Numbered from the stretch's first letter, positions 1-10,855 are shown. The stretch: DNA of 64,000 nt from Bos javanicus (GCF_032452875.1 NW_026893640.1:738343-802342), one strand, 5' to 3'. Made by a program: numbers and translations. Notes: a model not told the origin generated them from the letters alone.

Positions 1-242
1 ATTCCTGCCGGCTCATCTGCATGACAATTGCCATCTGAGCTGCGTGATTCCTGTCGGCTCATCTGCTTGACAATTGCCAGCTGAGCTGCGTGATTCCTGC
101 CTGGTCACGTGCTTGATTATTGCCAGTTGAGCAGCATGATTCGTCACTGCTGAGCTCCATGCTTATTGCCTGCTGATTGCGTGGTTCGTGTCTGCTCAGC
201 TCTTTGAGTATTGCCTCCTGAGGTCCCTGTTCGGTCGCCACC
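1..242. repeat. Partial 23-bp segment II at left edge
   Basis: This is the tail of an incomplete unit, starting at the base equivalent to 1412 of the next unit. It contains the 23-mers of segment II in order up to the LTR boundary. The pre-LTR motif is TATTGCC (T form). Confidence 0.95.
223..240 (-). other. Retroviral primer-binding-site-like sequence (tRNA-Lys3), copy next to unit 1
   Basis: The + strand reads GTCCCTGTTCGGTCGCCA, identical at 17 of 18 positions to the 3' end of tRNA-Lys3 including its CCA; the mismatch is the T at 235 (G in the tRNA). On the minus strand this is a Lys3-type PBS lying 2 nt after the terminal CA of the LTR-like segment, the canonical place for reverse-transcription priming. 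The equivalent site lies 20 to 3 bases left of every LTR start. The reading frame over it shows it unchanged in 43 of 44 copies; the exception is at 49367-49384. A chance resemblance of a satellite 23-mer is possible but unlikely given match and position. There is no coding retroviral sequence, so it is a relic. Confidence 0.7.
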
Positions 243-842
243 TGCCGGGGACCAGCCCCAACTGATCCAGGGTATTCGAAGGAGAGATGGCCTAGGCGAC
301 TATTTATATGCTAATCAGAGATGTCAAGAATAATAGTATGAGGAGAGCTCAGTAGGAAAATTCGGTGGAGAAAAGAGACTGAGTAGCTTGGTTTACGCGG
401 AAGACCAATCAAACTTCAAGACAAGAAGTTTGCACCACTTACGTAGGCCGCAGGCGCCCTCTCGAATAGCGAAAGGTGCCTCACCCTAGACACCTTCTCG
501 AGTGGGTCTTAGCAGCCCAGGCATAATTAGTAAGCGTGGTGGGTTCCGCGCTCCAGATGGAGACTCAGCTGGAAGTTAAAGGGAAGAATGACAAGGAACT
601 TTATGAATTGGAGCTGTAAGTTAACTCTTTGACAGAGAGAGCGAGATGGTGGTGGGGGACAGCCCCCAGTGAAATCAGAGGTGAGAGCACAAAGCAATAC
701 AGTAGGCAGACTCTGGTTTTTTTGGGGGAGATGCTCGAGAATATCCGGGTGGACTCCTGAGGCTCGATCCCGCATTTGCGTATGCCGAGCCTCCTTCCTC
801 ATGACCTTTGTCCAGAGTGGAATGCCTCCCCGGCTCCCGGCA
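243..842 (-). mobile_element. LTR-like segment, unit 1 (class S, reference description)
   Basis: This 600-bp segment interrupts the 23-bp repeat sequence. Its ends form a perfect 7-bp inverted repeat, TGCCGGG at 243 and CCCGGCA at 836-842, giving the TG...CA ends of retroviral LTRs. Its composition shows no 23-bp periodicity. Orientation is called minus because a tRNA-Lys3-type PBS follows the left end. Visible elements in minus orientation are a CCAAT box (complement of 405-409), a TATAAATAG (complement of 300-308) only about 60 bp from the LTR end, a 6-bp-stem hairpin at 653-668 (TGGGGG/CCCCCA) and a smaller GGGG/CCCC hairpin at 247-259. I see no canonical AATAAA or ATTAAA on either strand, so U3/R/U5 cannot be assigned. 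A Lys PBS suggests a betaretrovirus-like (class II) ERV; a bovine BTLTR1-type family is my best guess. Tract here: T7G5. Confidence 0.8.
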
Positions 843-1653
843 CATGATCAGTGCATGCTCAGTCACGATATCAGTGCCTGCTCAGCCACGTGATCACTGA
901 CGGCACAGTCACGTGATCAGCGCCTCTCAGTCACGTGATCACCGTATGATAAACACGTGATCAGTGAACGACCAGCCACGTGATCACTGCATGCGCAGTC
1001 AGGTGGTCAGTTCCTGATCAGCCACCTGATCAGTGCGTGCACAGTCCCCTGATCAGCGCCTGTCAGTCACTGATCACTGCCTGATAAACACGTGATCAGT
1101 GCCCGAACAGCCACGTCATCAGTGCATGCGCAGTCACGTGATCAGTGCATGATAGCCACGTGATCAGTGCGTGCACAGTCCCATGATCAGCGCCTGTCAG
1201 TCACTGATCATTGCCTGATAAACACGTGATCAGTGCATGATGAGCCATGTGATCAGTGCCTGATCAGCCACGTCATCAGTGCATGCGCAGTCACGTCATC
1301 AGTGCATGATAGCCACGTGATCAGTGCATGCTCAGTCACGTGATCTGGACTTGATCAGCCACGTGATCAGTGCCTGCAGAGTCACGTGATCAGGGCCTGC
1401 TGAGCTGCGTGATTCCTGCCGGCTCATCTGCATGACAATTGCCATCTGAGCTGCGTGATTCCTGTCGGCTCATCTGCTTGACAATTGCCAGCTGAGCTGC
1501 GTGATTCCTGCCTGGTCACGTGCTTGATTATTGCCAGTTGAGCAGCATGATTCGTCACTGCTGAGCTCCATGCTTATTGCCTGCTGATTGCGTGGTTCGT
1601 GTCTGCTCAGCTCTTTGAGTATTGCCTCCTGAGGTCCCTGTTCGGTCGCCACC
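843..1653. repeat. 23-bp subrepeat block, unit 1 (reference description; segments I and II)
   Basis: Segment I (843-1400) is built of 22-23-bp monomers such as CACGTGATCAGTGCCTGCTCAGC, each starting with CACGTG or a variant; I count 13 exact CACGTG here and one more in segment II. Segment II (1401-1653) is exactly 11 x 23 bp and alternates TGAGCTGCGTGATTCCTGCC-type with TCATCTGCATGACAATTGCC-type monomers, i.e. a 46-bp dimer register at its left end. The last monomer of segment II overlaps the PBS-like site. No coding potential: frames are short and repeat-derived. The 811-bp length is the standard for this block. Confidence 0.95.
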
Positions 1654-2254
1654 TGCCGGGGACCAGCCCCAACTGATCCAGGGTATTCGAAGGAGAGATG
1701 GCCTAGGCGACTATTTATATGCTAATCAGAGATGTCAAGAATAATAGTATGAGGAGAGCTCAGTAGGAAAATTCGGTGGAGAAAAGAGACTGAGTAGCTT
1801 GGTTTACGCGGAAGACCAATCAAACTTCAAGACAAGAAGTTTGCACCACTTACGTAGGCCGCAGGCGCCCTCTCGAATAGCGAAAGGTGCCTCACCCTAG
1901 ACACCTTCTCGAGTGGGTCTTAGCAGCCCAGGCATAATTAGTAAGCGTGGTGGGTTCCGCGCTCCAGATGGAGACTCAGCTGGAAGTTAAAGGGAAGAAT
2001 GACAAGGAACTTTATGAATTGGAGCTGTAAGTTAACTCTTTGACAGAGAGAGCGAGATGGTGGTGGGGGACAGCCCCCAGTGAAATCAGAGGTGAGAGCA
2101 CAAAGCAATACAGTAGGCAGACTCTGGTTTTTTTGGGGGGAGATGCTCGAGAATATCCGGGTGGACTCCTGAGGCTCGATCCCGCATTTGCGTATGCCGA
2201 GCCTCCTTCCTCATGACCTTTGTCCAGAGTGGAATGCCTCCCCGGCTCCCGGCA
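1654..2254 (-). mobile_element. LTR-like segment, unit 2 (class S)
   Basis: 601 bp with T7G6 at the homopolymer junction; otherwise as the reference copy in unit 1. Confidence 0.8.
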
Positions 2255-3085
2255 CATGATCAGTGCATGCTCAGTCACGATATCAGTGCCTGCTCAGCCA
2301 CGTGATCACTGACGGCACAGTCACGTGATCAGCGCCTCTCAGTCACGTGATCACCGTATGATAAACACGTGATCAGTGAACGACCAGCCACGTGATCACT
2401 GCATGCGCAGTCAGGTGGTCAGTTCCTGATCAGCCACCTGATCAGTGCGTGCACAGTCCCCTGATCAGCGCCTGTCAGTCACTGATCACTGCCTGATAAA
2501 CACGTGATCAGTGCCCGAACAGCCACGTCATCAGTGCATGCGCAGTCACGTGATCAGTGCATGATAGCCACGTGATCAGTGCGTGCACAGTCCCATGATC
2601 AGCGCCTGTCAGTCACTGATCATTGCCTGATAAACACGTGATCAGTGCATGATGAGCCATGTGATCAGTGCCTGATCAGCCACGTCATCAGTGCATGCGC
2701 AGTCACGTCATCAGTGCATGAGTCACGTCATCAGTGCATGATAGCCACGTGATCAGTGCATGCTCAGTCACGTGATCTGGACTTGATCAGCCACGTGATC
2801 AGTGCCTGCAGAGTCACGTGATCAGGGCCTGCTGAGCTGCGTGATTCCTGCCGGCTCATCTGCATGACAATTGCCATCTGAGCTGCGTGATTCCTGTCGG
2901 CTCATCTGCTTGACAATTGCCAGCTGAGCTGCGTGATTCCTGCCTGGTCACGTGCTTGATTATTGCCAGTTGAGCAGCATGATTCGTCACTGCTGAGCTC
3001 CATGCTTATTGCCTGCTGATTGCGTGGTTCGTGTCTGCTCAGCTCTTTGAGTATTGCCTCCTGAGGTCCCTGTTCGGTCGCCACC
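2255..3085. repeat. 23-bp block, unit 2, with 20-bp duplication
   Basis: 831 bp. The extra 20 bp is an exact tandem duplication (2701-2720 and 2721-2740, motif AGTCACGTCATCAGTGCATG), smaller than a full monomer. Confidence 0.95.
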
Positions 3086-3685
3086 TGCCGGGGACCAGCC
3101 CCAACTGATCCAGGGTATTCGAAGGAGAGATGGCCTAGGCGACTATTTATATGCTAATCAGAGATGTCAAGAATAATAGTATGAGGAGAGCTCAGTAGGA
3201 AAATTCGGTGGAGAAAAGAGACTGAGTAGCTTGGTTTACGCGGAAGACCAATCAAACTTCAAGACAAGAAGTTTGCACCACTTACGTAGGCCGCAGGCGC
3301 CCTCTCGAATAGCGAAAGGTGCCTCACCCTAGACACCTTCTCGAGTGGGTCTTAGCAGCCCAGGCATAATTAGTAAGCGTGGTGGGTTCCGCGCTCCAGA
3401 TGGAGACTCAGCTGGAAGTTAAAGGGAAGAATGACAAGGAACTTTATGAATTGGAGCTGTAAGTTAACTCTTTGACAGAGAGAGCGAGATGGTGGTGGGG
3501 GACAGCCCCCAGTGAAATCAGAGGTGAGAGCACAAAGCAATACAGTAGGCAGACTCTGGTTTTTTTGGGGGGGATGCTCGAGAATATCCGGGTGGACTCC
3601 TGAGGCTCGATCCCGCATTTGCGTATGCCGAGCCTCCTTCCTCATGACCTTTGTCCAGAGTGGAATGCCTCCCCGGCTCCCGGCA
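3086..3685 (-). mobile_element. LTR-like segment, unit 3 (class S)
   Basis: 600 bp; the tract is T7G7 directly followed by ATG, a variant shared in the left half only with unit 9. Confidence 0.8.
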
Positions 3686-4496
3686 CATGATCAGTGCATG
3701 CTCAGTCACGATATCAGTGCCTGCTCAGCCACGTGATCACTGACGGCACAGTCACGTGATCAGCGCCTCTCAGTCACGTGATCACCGTATGATAAACACG
3801 TGATCAGTGAACGACCAGCCACGTGATCACTGCATGCGCAGTCAGGTGGTCAGTTCCTGATCAGCCACCTGATCAGTGCGTGCACAGTCCCCTGATCAGC
3901 GCCTGTCAGTCACTGATCACTGCCTGATAAACACGTGATCAGTGCCCGAACAGCCACGTCATCAGTGCATGCGCAGTCACGTGATCAGTGCATGATAGCC
4001 ACGTGATCAGTGCGTGCACAGTCCCATGATCAGCGCCTGTCAGTCACTGATCATTGCCTGATAAACACGTGATCAGTGCATGATGAGCCATGTGATCAGT
4101 GCCTGATCAGCCACGTCATCAGTGCATGCGCAGTCACGTCATCAGTGCATGATAGCCACGTGATCAGTGCATGCTCAGTCACGTGATCTGGACTTGATCA
4201 GCCACGTGATCAGTGCCTGCAGAGTCACGTGATCAGGGCCTGCTGAGCTGCGTGATTCCTGCCGGCTCATCTGCATGACAATTGCCATCTGAGCTGCGTG
4301 ATTCCTGTCGGCTCATCTGCTTGACAATTGCCAGCTGAGCTGCGTGATTCCTGCCTGGTCACGTGCTTGATTATTGCCAGTTGAGCAGCATGATTCGTCA
4401 CTGCTGAGCTCCATGCTTATTGCCTGCTGATTGCGTGGTTCGTGTCTGCTCAGCTCTTTGAGTATTGCCTCCTGAGGTCCCTGTTCGGTCGCCACC
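3686..4496. repeat. 23-bp block, unit 3
   Basis: Standard 811 bp, consensus arrangement, T-form TATTGCC. Confidence 0.95.
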
Positions 4497-5096
4497 TGCC
4501 GGGGACCAGCCCCAACTGATCCAGGGTATTCGAAGGAGAGATGGCCTAGGCGACTATTTATATGCTAATCAGAGATGTCAAGAATAATAGTATGAGGAGA
4601 GCTCAGTAGGAAAATTCGGTGGAGAAAAGAGACTGAGTAGCTTGGTTTACGCGGAAGACCAATCAAACTTCAAGACAAGAAGTTTGCACCACTTACGTAG
4701 GCCGCAGGCGCCCTCTCGAATAGCGAAAGGTGCCTCACCCTAGACACCTTCTCGAGTGGGTCTTAGCAGCCCAGGCATAATTAGTAAGCGTGGTGGGTTC
4801 CGCGCTCCAGATGGAGACTCAGCTGGAAGTTAAAGGGAAGAATGACAAGGAACTTTATGAATTGGAGCTGTAAGTTAACTCTTTGACAGAGAGAGCGAGA
4901 TGGTGGTGGGGGACAGCCCCCAGTGAAATCAGAGGTGAGAGCACAAAGCAATACAGTAGGCAGACTCTGGTTTTTTTGGGGGAGATGCTCGAGAATATCC
5001 GGGTGGACTCCTGAGGCTCGATCCCGCATTTGCGTATGCCGAGCCTCCTTCCTCATGACCTTTGTCCAGAGTGGAATGCCTCCCCGGCTCCCGGCA
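4497..5096 (-). mobile_element. LTR-like segment, unit 4 (class S)
   Basis: 600 bp, T7G5 as in unit 1. Confidence 0.8.
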
Positions 5097-5907
5097 CATG
5101 ATCAGTGCATGCTCAGTCACGATATCAGTGCCTGCTCAGCCACGTGATCACTGACGGCACAGTCACGTGATCAGCGCCTCTCAGTCACGTGATCACCGTA
5201 TGATAAACACGTGATCAGTGAACGACCAGCCACGTGATCACTGCATGCGCAGTCAGGTGGTCAGTTCCTGATCAGCCACCTGATCAGTGCGTGCACAGTC
5301 CCCTGATCAGCGCCTGTCAGTCACTGATCACTGCCTGATAAACACGTGATCAGTGCCCGAACAGCCACGTCATCAGTGCATGCGCAGTCACGTGATCAGT
5401 GCATGATAGCCACGTGATCAGTGCGTGCACAGTCCCATGATCAGCGCCTGTCAGTCACTGATCATTGCCTGATAAACACGTGATCAGTGCATGATGAGCC
5501 ATGTGATCAGTGCCTGATCAGCCACGTCATCAGTGCATGCGCAGTCACGTCATCAGTGCATGATAGCCACGTGATCAGTGCATGCTCAGTCACGTGATCT
5601 GGACTTGATCAGCCACGTGATCAGTGCCTGCAGAGTCACGTGATCAGGGCCTGCTGAGCTGCGTGATTCCTGCCGGCTCATCTGCATGACAATTGCCATC
5701 TGAGCTGCGTGATTCCTGTCGGCTCATCTGCTTGACAATTGCCAGCTGAGCTGCGTGATTCCTGCCTGGTCACGTGCTTGATTATTGCCAGTTGAGCAGC
5801 ATGATTCGTCACTGCTGAGCTCCATGCTTATTGCCTGCTGATTGCGTGGTTCGTGTCTGCTCAGCTCTTTGAGTATTGCCTCCTGAGGTCCCTGTTCGGT
5901 CGCCACC
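5097..5907. repeat. 23-bp block, unit 4
   Basis: Standard 811 bp, no length change seen. Confidence 0.95.
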
Positions 5908-6507
5908 TGCCGGGGACCAGCCCCAACTGATCCAGGGTATTCGAAGGAGAGATGGCCTAGGCGACTATTTATATGCTAATCAGAGATGTCAAGAATAATA
6001 GTATGAGGAGAGCTCAGTAGGAAAATTCGGTGGAGAAAAGAGACTGAGTAGCTTGGTTTACGCGGAAGACCAATCAAACTTCAAGACAAGAAGTTTGCAC
6101 CACTTACGTAGGCCGCAGGCGCCCTCTCGAATAGCGAAAGGTGCCTCACCCTAGACACCTTCTCGAGTGGGTCTTAGCAGCCCAGGCATAATTAGTAAGC
6201 GTGGTGGGTTCCGCGCTCCAGATGGAGACTCAGCTGGAAGTTAAAGGGAAGAATGACAAGGAACTTTATGAATTGGAGCTGTAAGTTAACTCTTTGACAG
6301 AGAGAGCGAGATGGTGGTGGGGGACAGCCCCCAGTGAAATCAGAGGTGAGAGCACAAAGCAATACAGTAGGCAGACTCTGGTTTTTTTGGGGGAGATGCT
6401 CGAGAATATCCGGGTGGACTCCTGAGGCTCGATCCCGCATTTGCGTATGCCGAGCCTCCTTCCTCATGACCTTTGTCCAGAGTGGAATGCCTCCCCGGCT
6501 CCCGGCA
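5908..6507 (-). mobile_element. LTR-like segment, unit 5 (class S)
   Basis: 600 bp, T7G5. Confidence 0.8.
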
Positions 6508-7430
6508 CATGATCAGTGCATGCTCAGTCACGATATCAGTGCCTGCTCAGCCACGTGATCACTGACGGCACAGTCACGTGATCAGCGCCTCTCAGTCACG
6601 TGATCACCGTATGATAAACACGTGATCAGTGAACGACCAGCCACGTGATCACTGCATGCGCGGTCAGGTGGTCAGTTCCTGATCAGCCACCTGATCAGTG
6701 CGTGCACAGTCCCCTGATCAGCGCCTGTCAGTCACTGATCACTGCCTGATAAACACGTGATCAGTGCCCGAACAGCCACGTCATCAGTGCATGCGCAGTC
6801 ACGTGATCAGTGCATGATAGCCACGTGATCAGTGCGTGCACAGTCCATGATCAGCGCCTGTCAGTCACTGATCGCCTGATAAACACGTGATCAGTGCTGA
6901 TCATTGCCTGATAAACGTCATCAGTGCATGCGCAGTCACGTGATCAGTGCATGATAGCCACGTGATCAGTGCGTGCATCATGATCAGCCCTGTCAGTCAC
7001 TGATCATTGCCTGACACGTGATCAGTGCATGATGAGCCATGTGATCAGTGCCTGATCAGTCATCAGTGCGTCACGTCAGTGCATGATAGCCACGTGATCA
7101 GTGCATGCTCAGTCACGTGATCTGGACTTGATCAGCCACGTGATCAGTGCCTGCAGAGTCACGTGATCAGGGCCTGCTGAGCTGCGTGATTCCTGCCGGC
7201 TCATCTGCATGACAATTGCCATCTGAGCTGCGTGATTCCTGTCGGCTCATCTGCTTGACAATTGCCAGCTGAGCTGCGTGATTCCTGCCTGGTCACGTGC
7301 TTGATTATTGCCAGTTGAGCAGCATGATTCGTCACTGCTGAGCTCCATGCTTATTGCCTGCTGATTGCGTGGTTCGTGTCTGCTCAGCTCTTTGAGTATT
7401 GCCTCCTGAGGTCCCTGTTCGGTCGCCACC
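6508..7430. repeat. 23-bp block, unit 5, expanded with scrambled patch
   Basis: 923 bp, +112 over standard. From about 6844 to 7080 the order of monomers is duplicated but peppered with short deletions (for example CAGTCCATG, ACTGATCGCCTG, GTGCATCATGATC). It carries the GCGCGGTCAGG variant at about 6659, shared with unit 6 and unit 23. Confidence 0.93.
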
Positions 7431-8031
7431 TGCCGGGGACCAGCCCCAACTGATCCAGGGTATTCGAAGGAGAGATGGCCTAGGCGACTATTTATATGCT
7501 AATCAGAGATGTCAAGAATAATAGTATGAGGAGAGCTCAGTAGGAAAATTCGGTGGAGAAAAGAGACTGAGTAGCTTGGTTTACGCGGAAGACCAATCAA
7601 ACTTCAAGACAAGAAGTTTGCACCACTTACGTAGGCCGCAGGCGCCCTCTCGAATAGCGAAAGGTGCCTCACCCTAGACACCTTCTCGAGTGGGTCTTAG
7701 CAGCCCAGGCATAATTAGTAAGCGTGGTGGGTTCCGCGCTCCAGATGGAGACTCAGCTGGAAGTTAAAGGGAAGAATGACAAGGAACTTTATGAATTGGA
7801 GCTGTAAGTTAACTCTTTGACAGAGAGAGCGAGATGGTGGTGGGGGACAGCCCCCAGTGAAATCAGAGGTGAGAGCACAAAGCAATACAGTAGGCAGACT
7901 CTGGTTTTTTTGGGGGGAGATGCTCGAGAATATCCGGGTGGACTCCTGAGGCTCGATCCCGCATTTGCGTATGCCGAGCCTCCTTCCTCATGACCTTTGT
8001 CCAGAGTGGAATGCCTCCCCGGCTCCCGGCA
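7431..8031 (-). mobile_element. LTR-like segment, unit 6 (class S)
   Basis: 601 bp, T7G6. Confidence 0.8.
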
Positions 8032-8842
8032 CATGATCAGTGCATGCTCAGTCACGATATCAGTGCCTGCTCAGCCACGTGATCACTGACGGCACAGTCA
8101 CGTGATCAGCGCCTCTCAGTCACGTGATCACCGTATGATAAACACGTGATCAGTGAACGACCAGCCACGTGATCACTGCATGCGCGGTCAGGTGGTCAGT
8201 TCCTGATCAGCCACCTGATCAGTGCGTGCACAGTCCCCTGATCAGCGCCTGTCAGTCACTGATCACTGCCTGATAAACACGTGATCAGTGCCCGAACAGC
8301 CACGTCATCAGTGCATGCGCAGTCACGTGATCAGTGCATGATAGCCACGTGATCAGTGCGTGCACAGTCCCATGATCAGCGCCTGTCAGTCACTGATCAT
8401 TGCCTGATAAACACGTGATCAGTGCATGATGAGCCATGTGATCAGTGCCTGATCAGCCACGTCATCAGTGCATGCGCAGTCACGTCATCAGTGCATGATA
8501 GCCACGTGATCAGTGCATGCTCAGTCACGTGATCTGGACTTGATCAGCCACGTGATCAGTGCCTGCAGAGTCACGTGATCAGGGCCTGCTGAGCTGCGTG
8601 ATTCCTGCCGGCTCATCTGCATGACAATTGCCATCTGAGCTGCGTGATTCCTGTCGGCTCATCTGCTTGACAATTGCCAGCTGAGCTGCGTGATTCCTGC
8701 CTGGTCACGTGCTTGATTATTGCCAGTTGAGCAGCATGATTCGTCACTGCTGAGCTCCATGCTTATTGCCTGCTGATTGCGTGGTTCGTGTCTGCTCAGC
8801 TCTTTGAGTATTGCCTCCTGAGGTCCCTGTTCGGTCGCCACC
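8032..8842. repeat. 23-bp block, unit 6
   Basis: 811 bp; carries the GCGCGGTCAGG variant (about 8184) also present in the preceding unit, suggesting exchange between neighbours. Confidence 0.95.
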
Positions 8843-9443
8843 TGCCGGGGACCAGCCCCAACTGATCCAGGGTATTCGAAGGAGAGATGGCCTAGGCGAC
8901 TATTTATATGCTAATCAGAGATGTCAAGAATAATAGTATGAGGAGAGCTCAGTAGGAAAATTCGGTGGAGAAAAGAGACTGAGTAGCTTGGTTTACGCGG
9001 AAGACCAATCAAACTTCAAGACAAGAAGTTTGCACCACTTACGTAGGCCGCAGGCGCCCTCTCGAATAGCGAAAGGTGCCTCACCCTAGACACCTTCTCG
9101 AGTGGGTCTTAGCAGCCCAGGCATAATTAGTAAGCGTGGTGGGTTCCGCGCTCCAGATGGAGACTCAGCTGGAAGTTAAAGGGAAGAATGACAAGGAACT
9201 TTATGAATTGGAGCTGTAAGTTAACTCTTTGACAGAGAGAGCGAGATGGTGGTGGGGGACAGCCCCCAGTGAAATCAGAGGTGAGAGCACAAAGCAATAC
9301 AGTAGGCAGACTCTGGTTTTTTTGGGGGGAGATGCTCGAGAATATCCGGGTGGACTCCTGAGGCTCGATCCCGCATTTGCGTATGCCGAGCCTCCTTCCT
9401 CATGACCTTTGTCCAGAGTGGAATGCCTCCCCGGCTCCCGGCA
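8843..9443 (-). mobile_element. LTR-like segment, unit 7 (class S)
   Basis: 601 bp, T7G6; no private variant noticed. Confidence 0.8.
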
Positions 9444-10254
9444 CATGATCAGTGCATGCTCAGTCACGATATCAGTGCCTGCTCAGCCACGTGATCACTG
9501 ACGGCACAGTCACGTGATCAGCGCCTCTCAGTCACGTGATCACCGTATGATAAACACGTGATCAGTGAACGACCAGCCACGTGATCACTGCATGCGCAGT
9601 CAGGTGGTCAGTTCCTGATCAGCCACCTGATCAGTGCGTGCACAGTCCCCTGATCAGCGCCTGTCAGTCACTGATCACTGCCTGATAAACACGTGATCAG
9701 TGCCCGAACAGCCACGTCATCAGTGCATGCGCAGTCACGTGATCAGTGCATGATAGCCACGTGATCAGTGCGTGCACAGTCCCATGATCAGCGCCTGTCA
9801 GTCACTGATCATTGCCTGATAAACACGTGATCAGTGCATGATGAGCCATGTGATCAGTGCCTGATCAGCCACGTCATCAGTGCATGCGCAGTCACGTCAT
9901 CAGTGCATGATAGCCACGTGATCAGTGCATGCTCAGTCACGTGATCTGGACTTGATCAGCCACGTGATCAGTGCCTGCAGAGTCACGTGATCAGGGCCTG
10001 CTGAGCTGCGTGATTCCTGCCGGCTCATCTGCATGACAATTGCCATCTGAGCTGCGTGATTCCTGTCGGCTCATCTGCTTGACAATTGCCAGCTGAGCTG
10101 CGTGATTCCTGCCTGGTCACGTGCTTGATTATTGCCAGTTGAGCAGCATGATTCGTCACTGCTGAGCTCCATGCTTATTGCCTGCTGATTGCGTGGTTCG
10201 TGTCTGCTCAGCTCTTTGAGTATTGCCTCCTGAGGTCCCTGTTCGGTCGCCACC
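9444..10254. repeat. 23-bp block, unit 7
   Basis: 811 bp, consensus. Confidence 0.95.
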
Positions 10255-10855
10255 TGCCGGGGACCAGCCCCAACTGATCCAGGGTATTCGAAGGAGAGAT
10301 GGCCTAGGCGACTATTTATATGCTAATCAGAGATGTCAAGAATAATAGTATGAGGAGAGCTCAGTAGGAAAATTCGGTGGAGAAAAGAGACTGAGTAGCT
10401 TGGTTTACGCGGAAGACCAATCAAACTTCAAGACAAGAAGTTTGCACCACTTACGTAGGCCGCAGGCGCCCTCTCGAATAGCGAAAGGTGCCTCACCCTA
10501 GACACCTTCTCGAGTGGGTCTTAGCAGCCCAGGCATAATTAGTAAGCGTGGTGGGTTCCGCGCTCCAGATGGAGACTCAGCTGGAAGTTAAAGGGAAGAA
10601 TGACAAGGAACTTTATGAATTGGAGCTGTAAGTTAACTCTTTGACAGAGAGAGCGAGATGGTGGTGGGGGACAGCCCCCAGTGAAATCAGAGGTGAGAGC
10701 ACAAAGCAATACAGTAGGCAGACTCTGGTTTTTTTGGGGGGAGATGCTCGAGAATATCCGGGTGGACTCCTGAGGCTCGATCCCGCATTTGCGTATGCCG
10801 AGCCTCCTTCCTCATGACCTTTGTCCAGAGTGGAATGCCTCCCCGGCTCCCGGCA
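10255..10855 (-). mobile_element. LTR-like segment, unit 8 (class S)
   Basis: 601 bp, T7G6. Confidence 0.8.

Noticed and set aside
223..240. Possible tRNA-Lys gene or tRNA-derived SINE
   Set aside because: Only the last 18 nt of a tRNA are matched; no anticodon arm, D arm or A/B boxes precede it, and the position 2 nt from an LTR end explains it as a PBS.
59..241. A 60-codon minus-strand open frame repeated in almost every unit
   Set aside because: It lies in 23-mer segment II and the PBS, starts at GTG rather than ATG, and is kept only because units are copies of each other; its length changes with 46-bp steps and local deletions.
300..308. TATAAATAG (minus strand) as the LTR's core promoter
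   Set aside because: It lies about 60 bp from the LTR end, leaving only some 30 bp for R and U5, and there is no polyadenylation signal, so a functional assignment is not supported.
243..842. CENP-B box or other known centromere protein site
   Set aside because: I looked for the conserved TTCG...CGGGA core on both strands of the unit and found no convincing match.
843..1400. CRISPR-like array
   Set aside because: The 23-bp repeats are contiguous and diverged with no unique spacers, and there is no cas gene; the context is an animal satellite.
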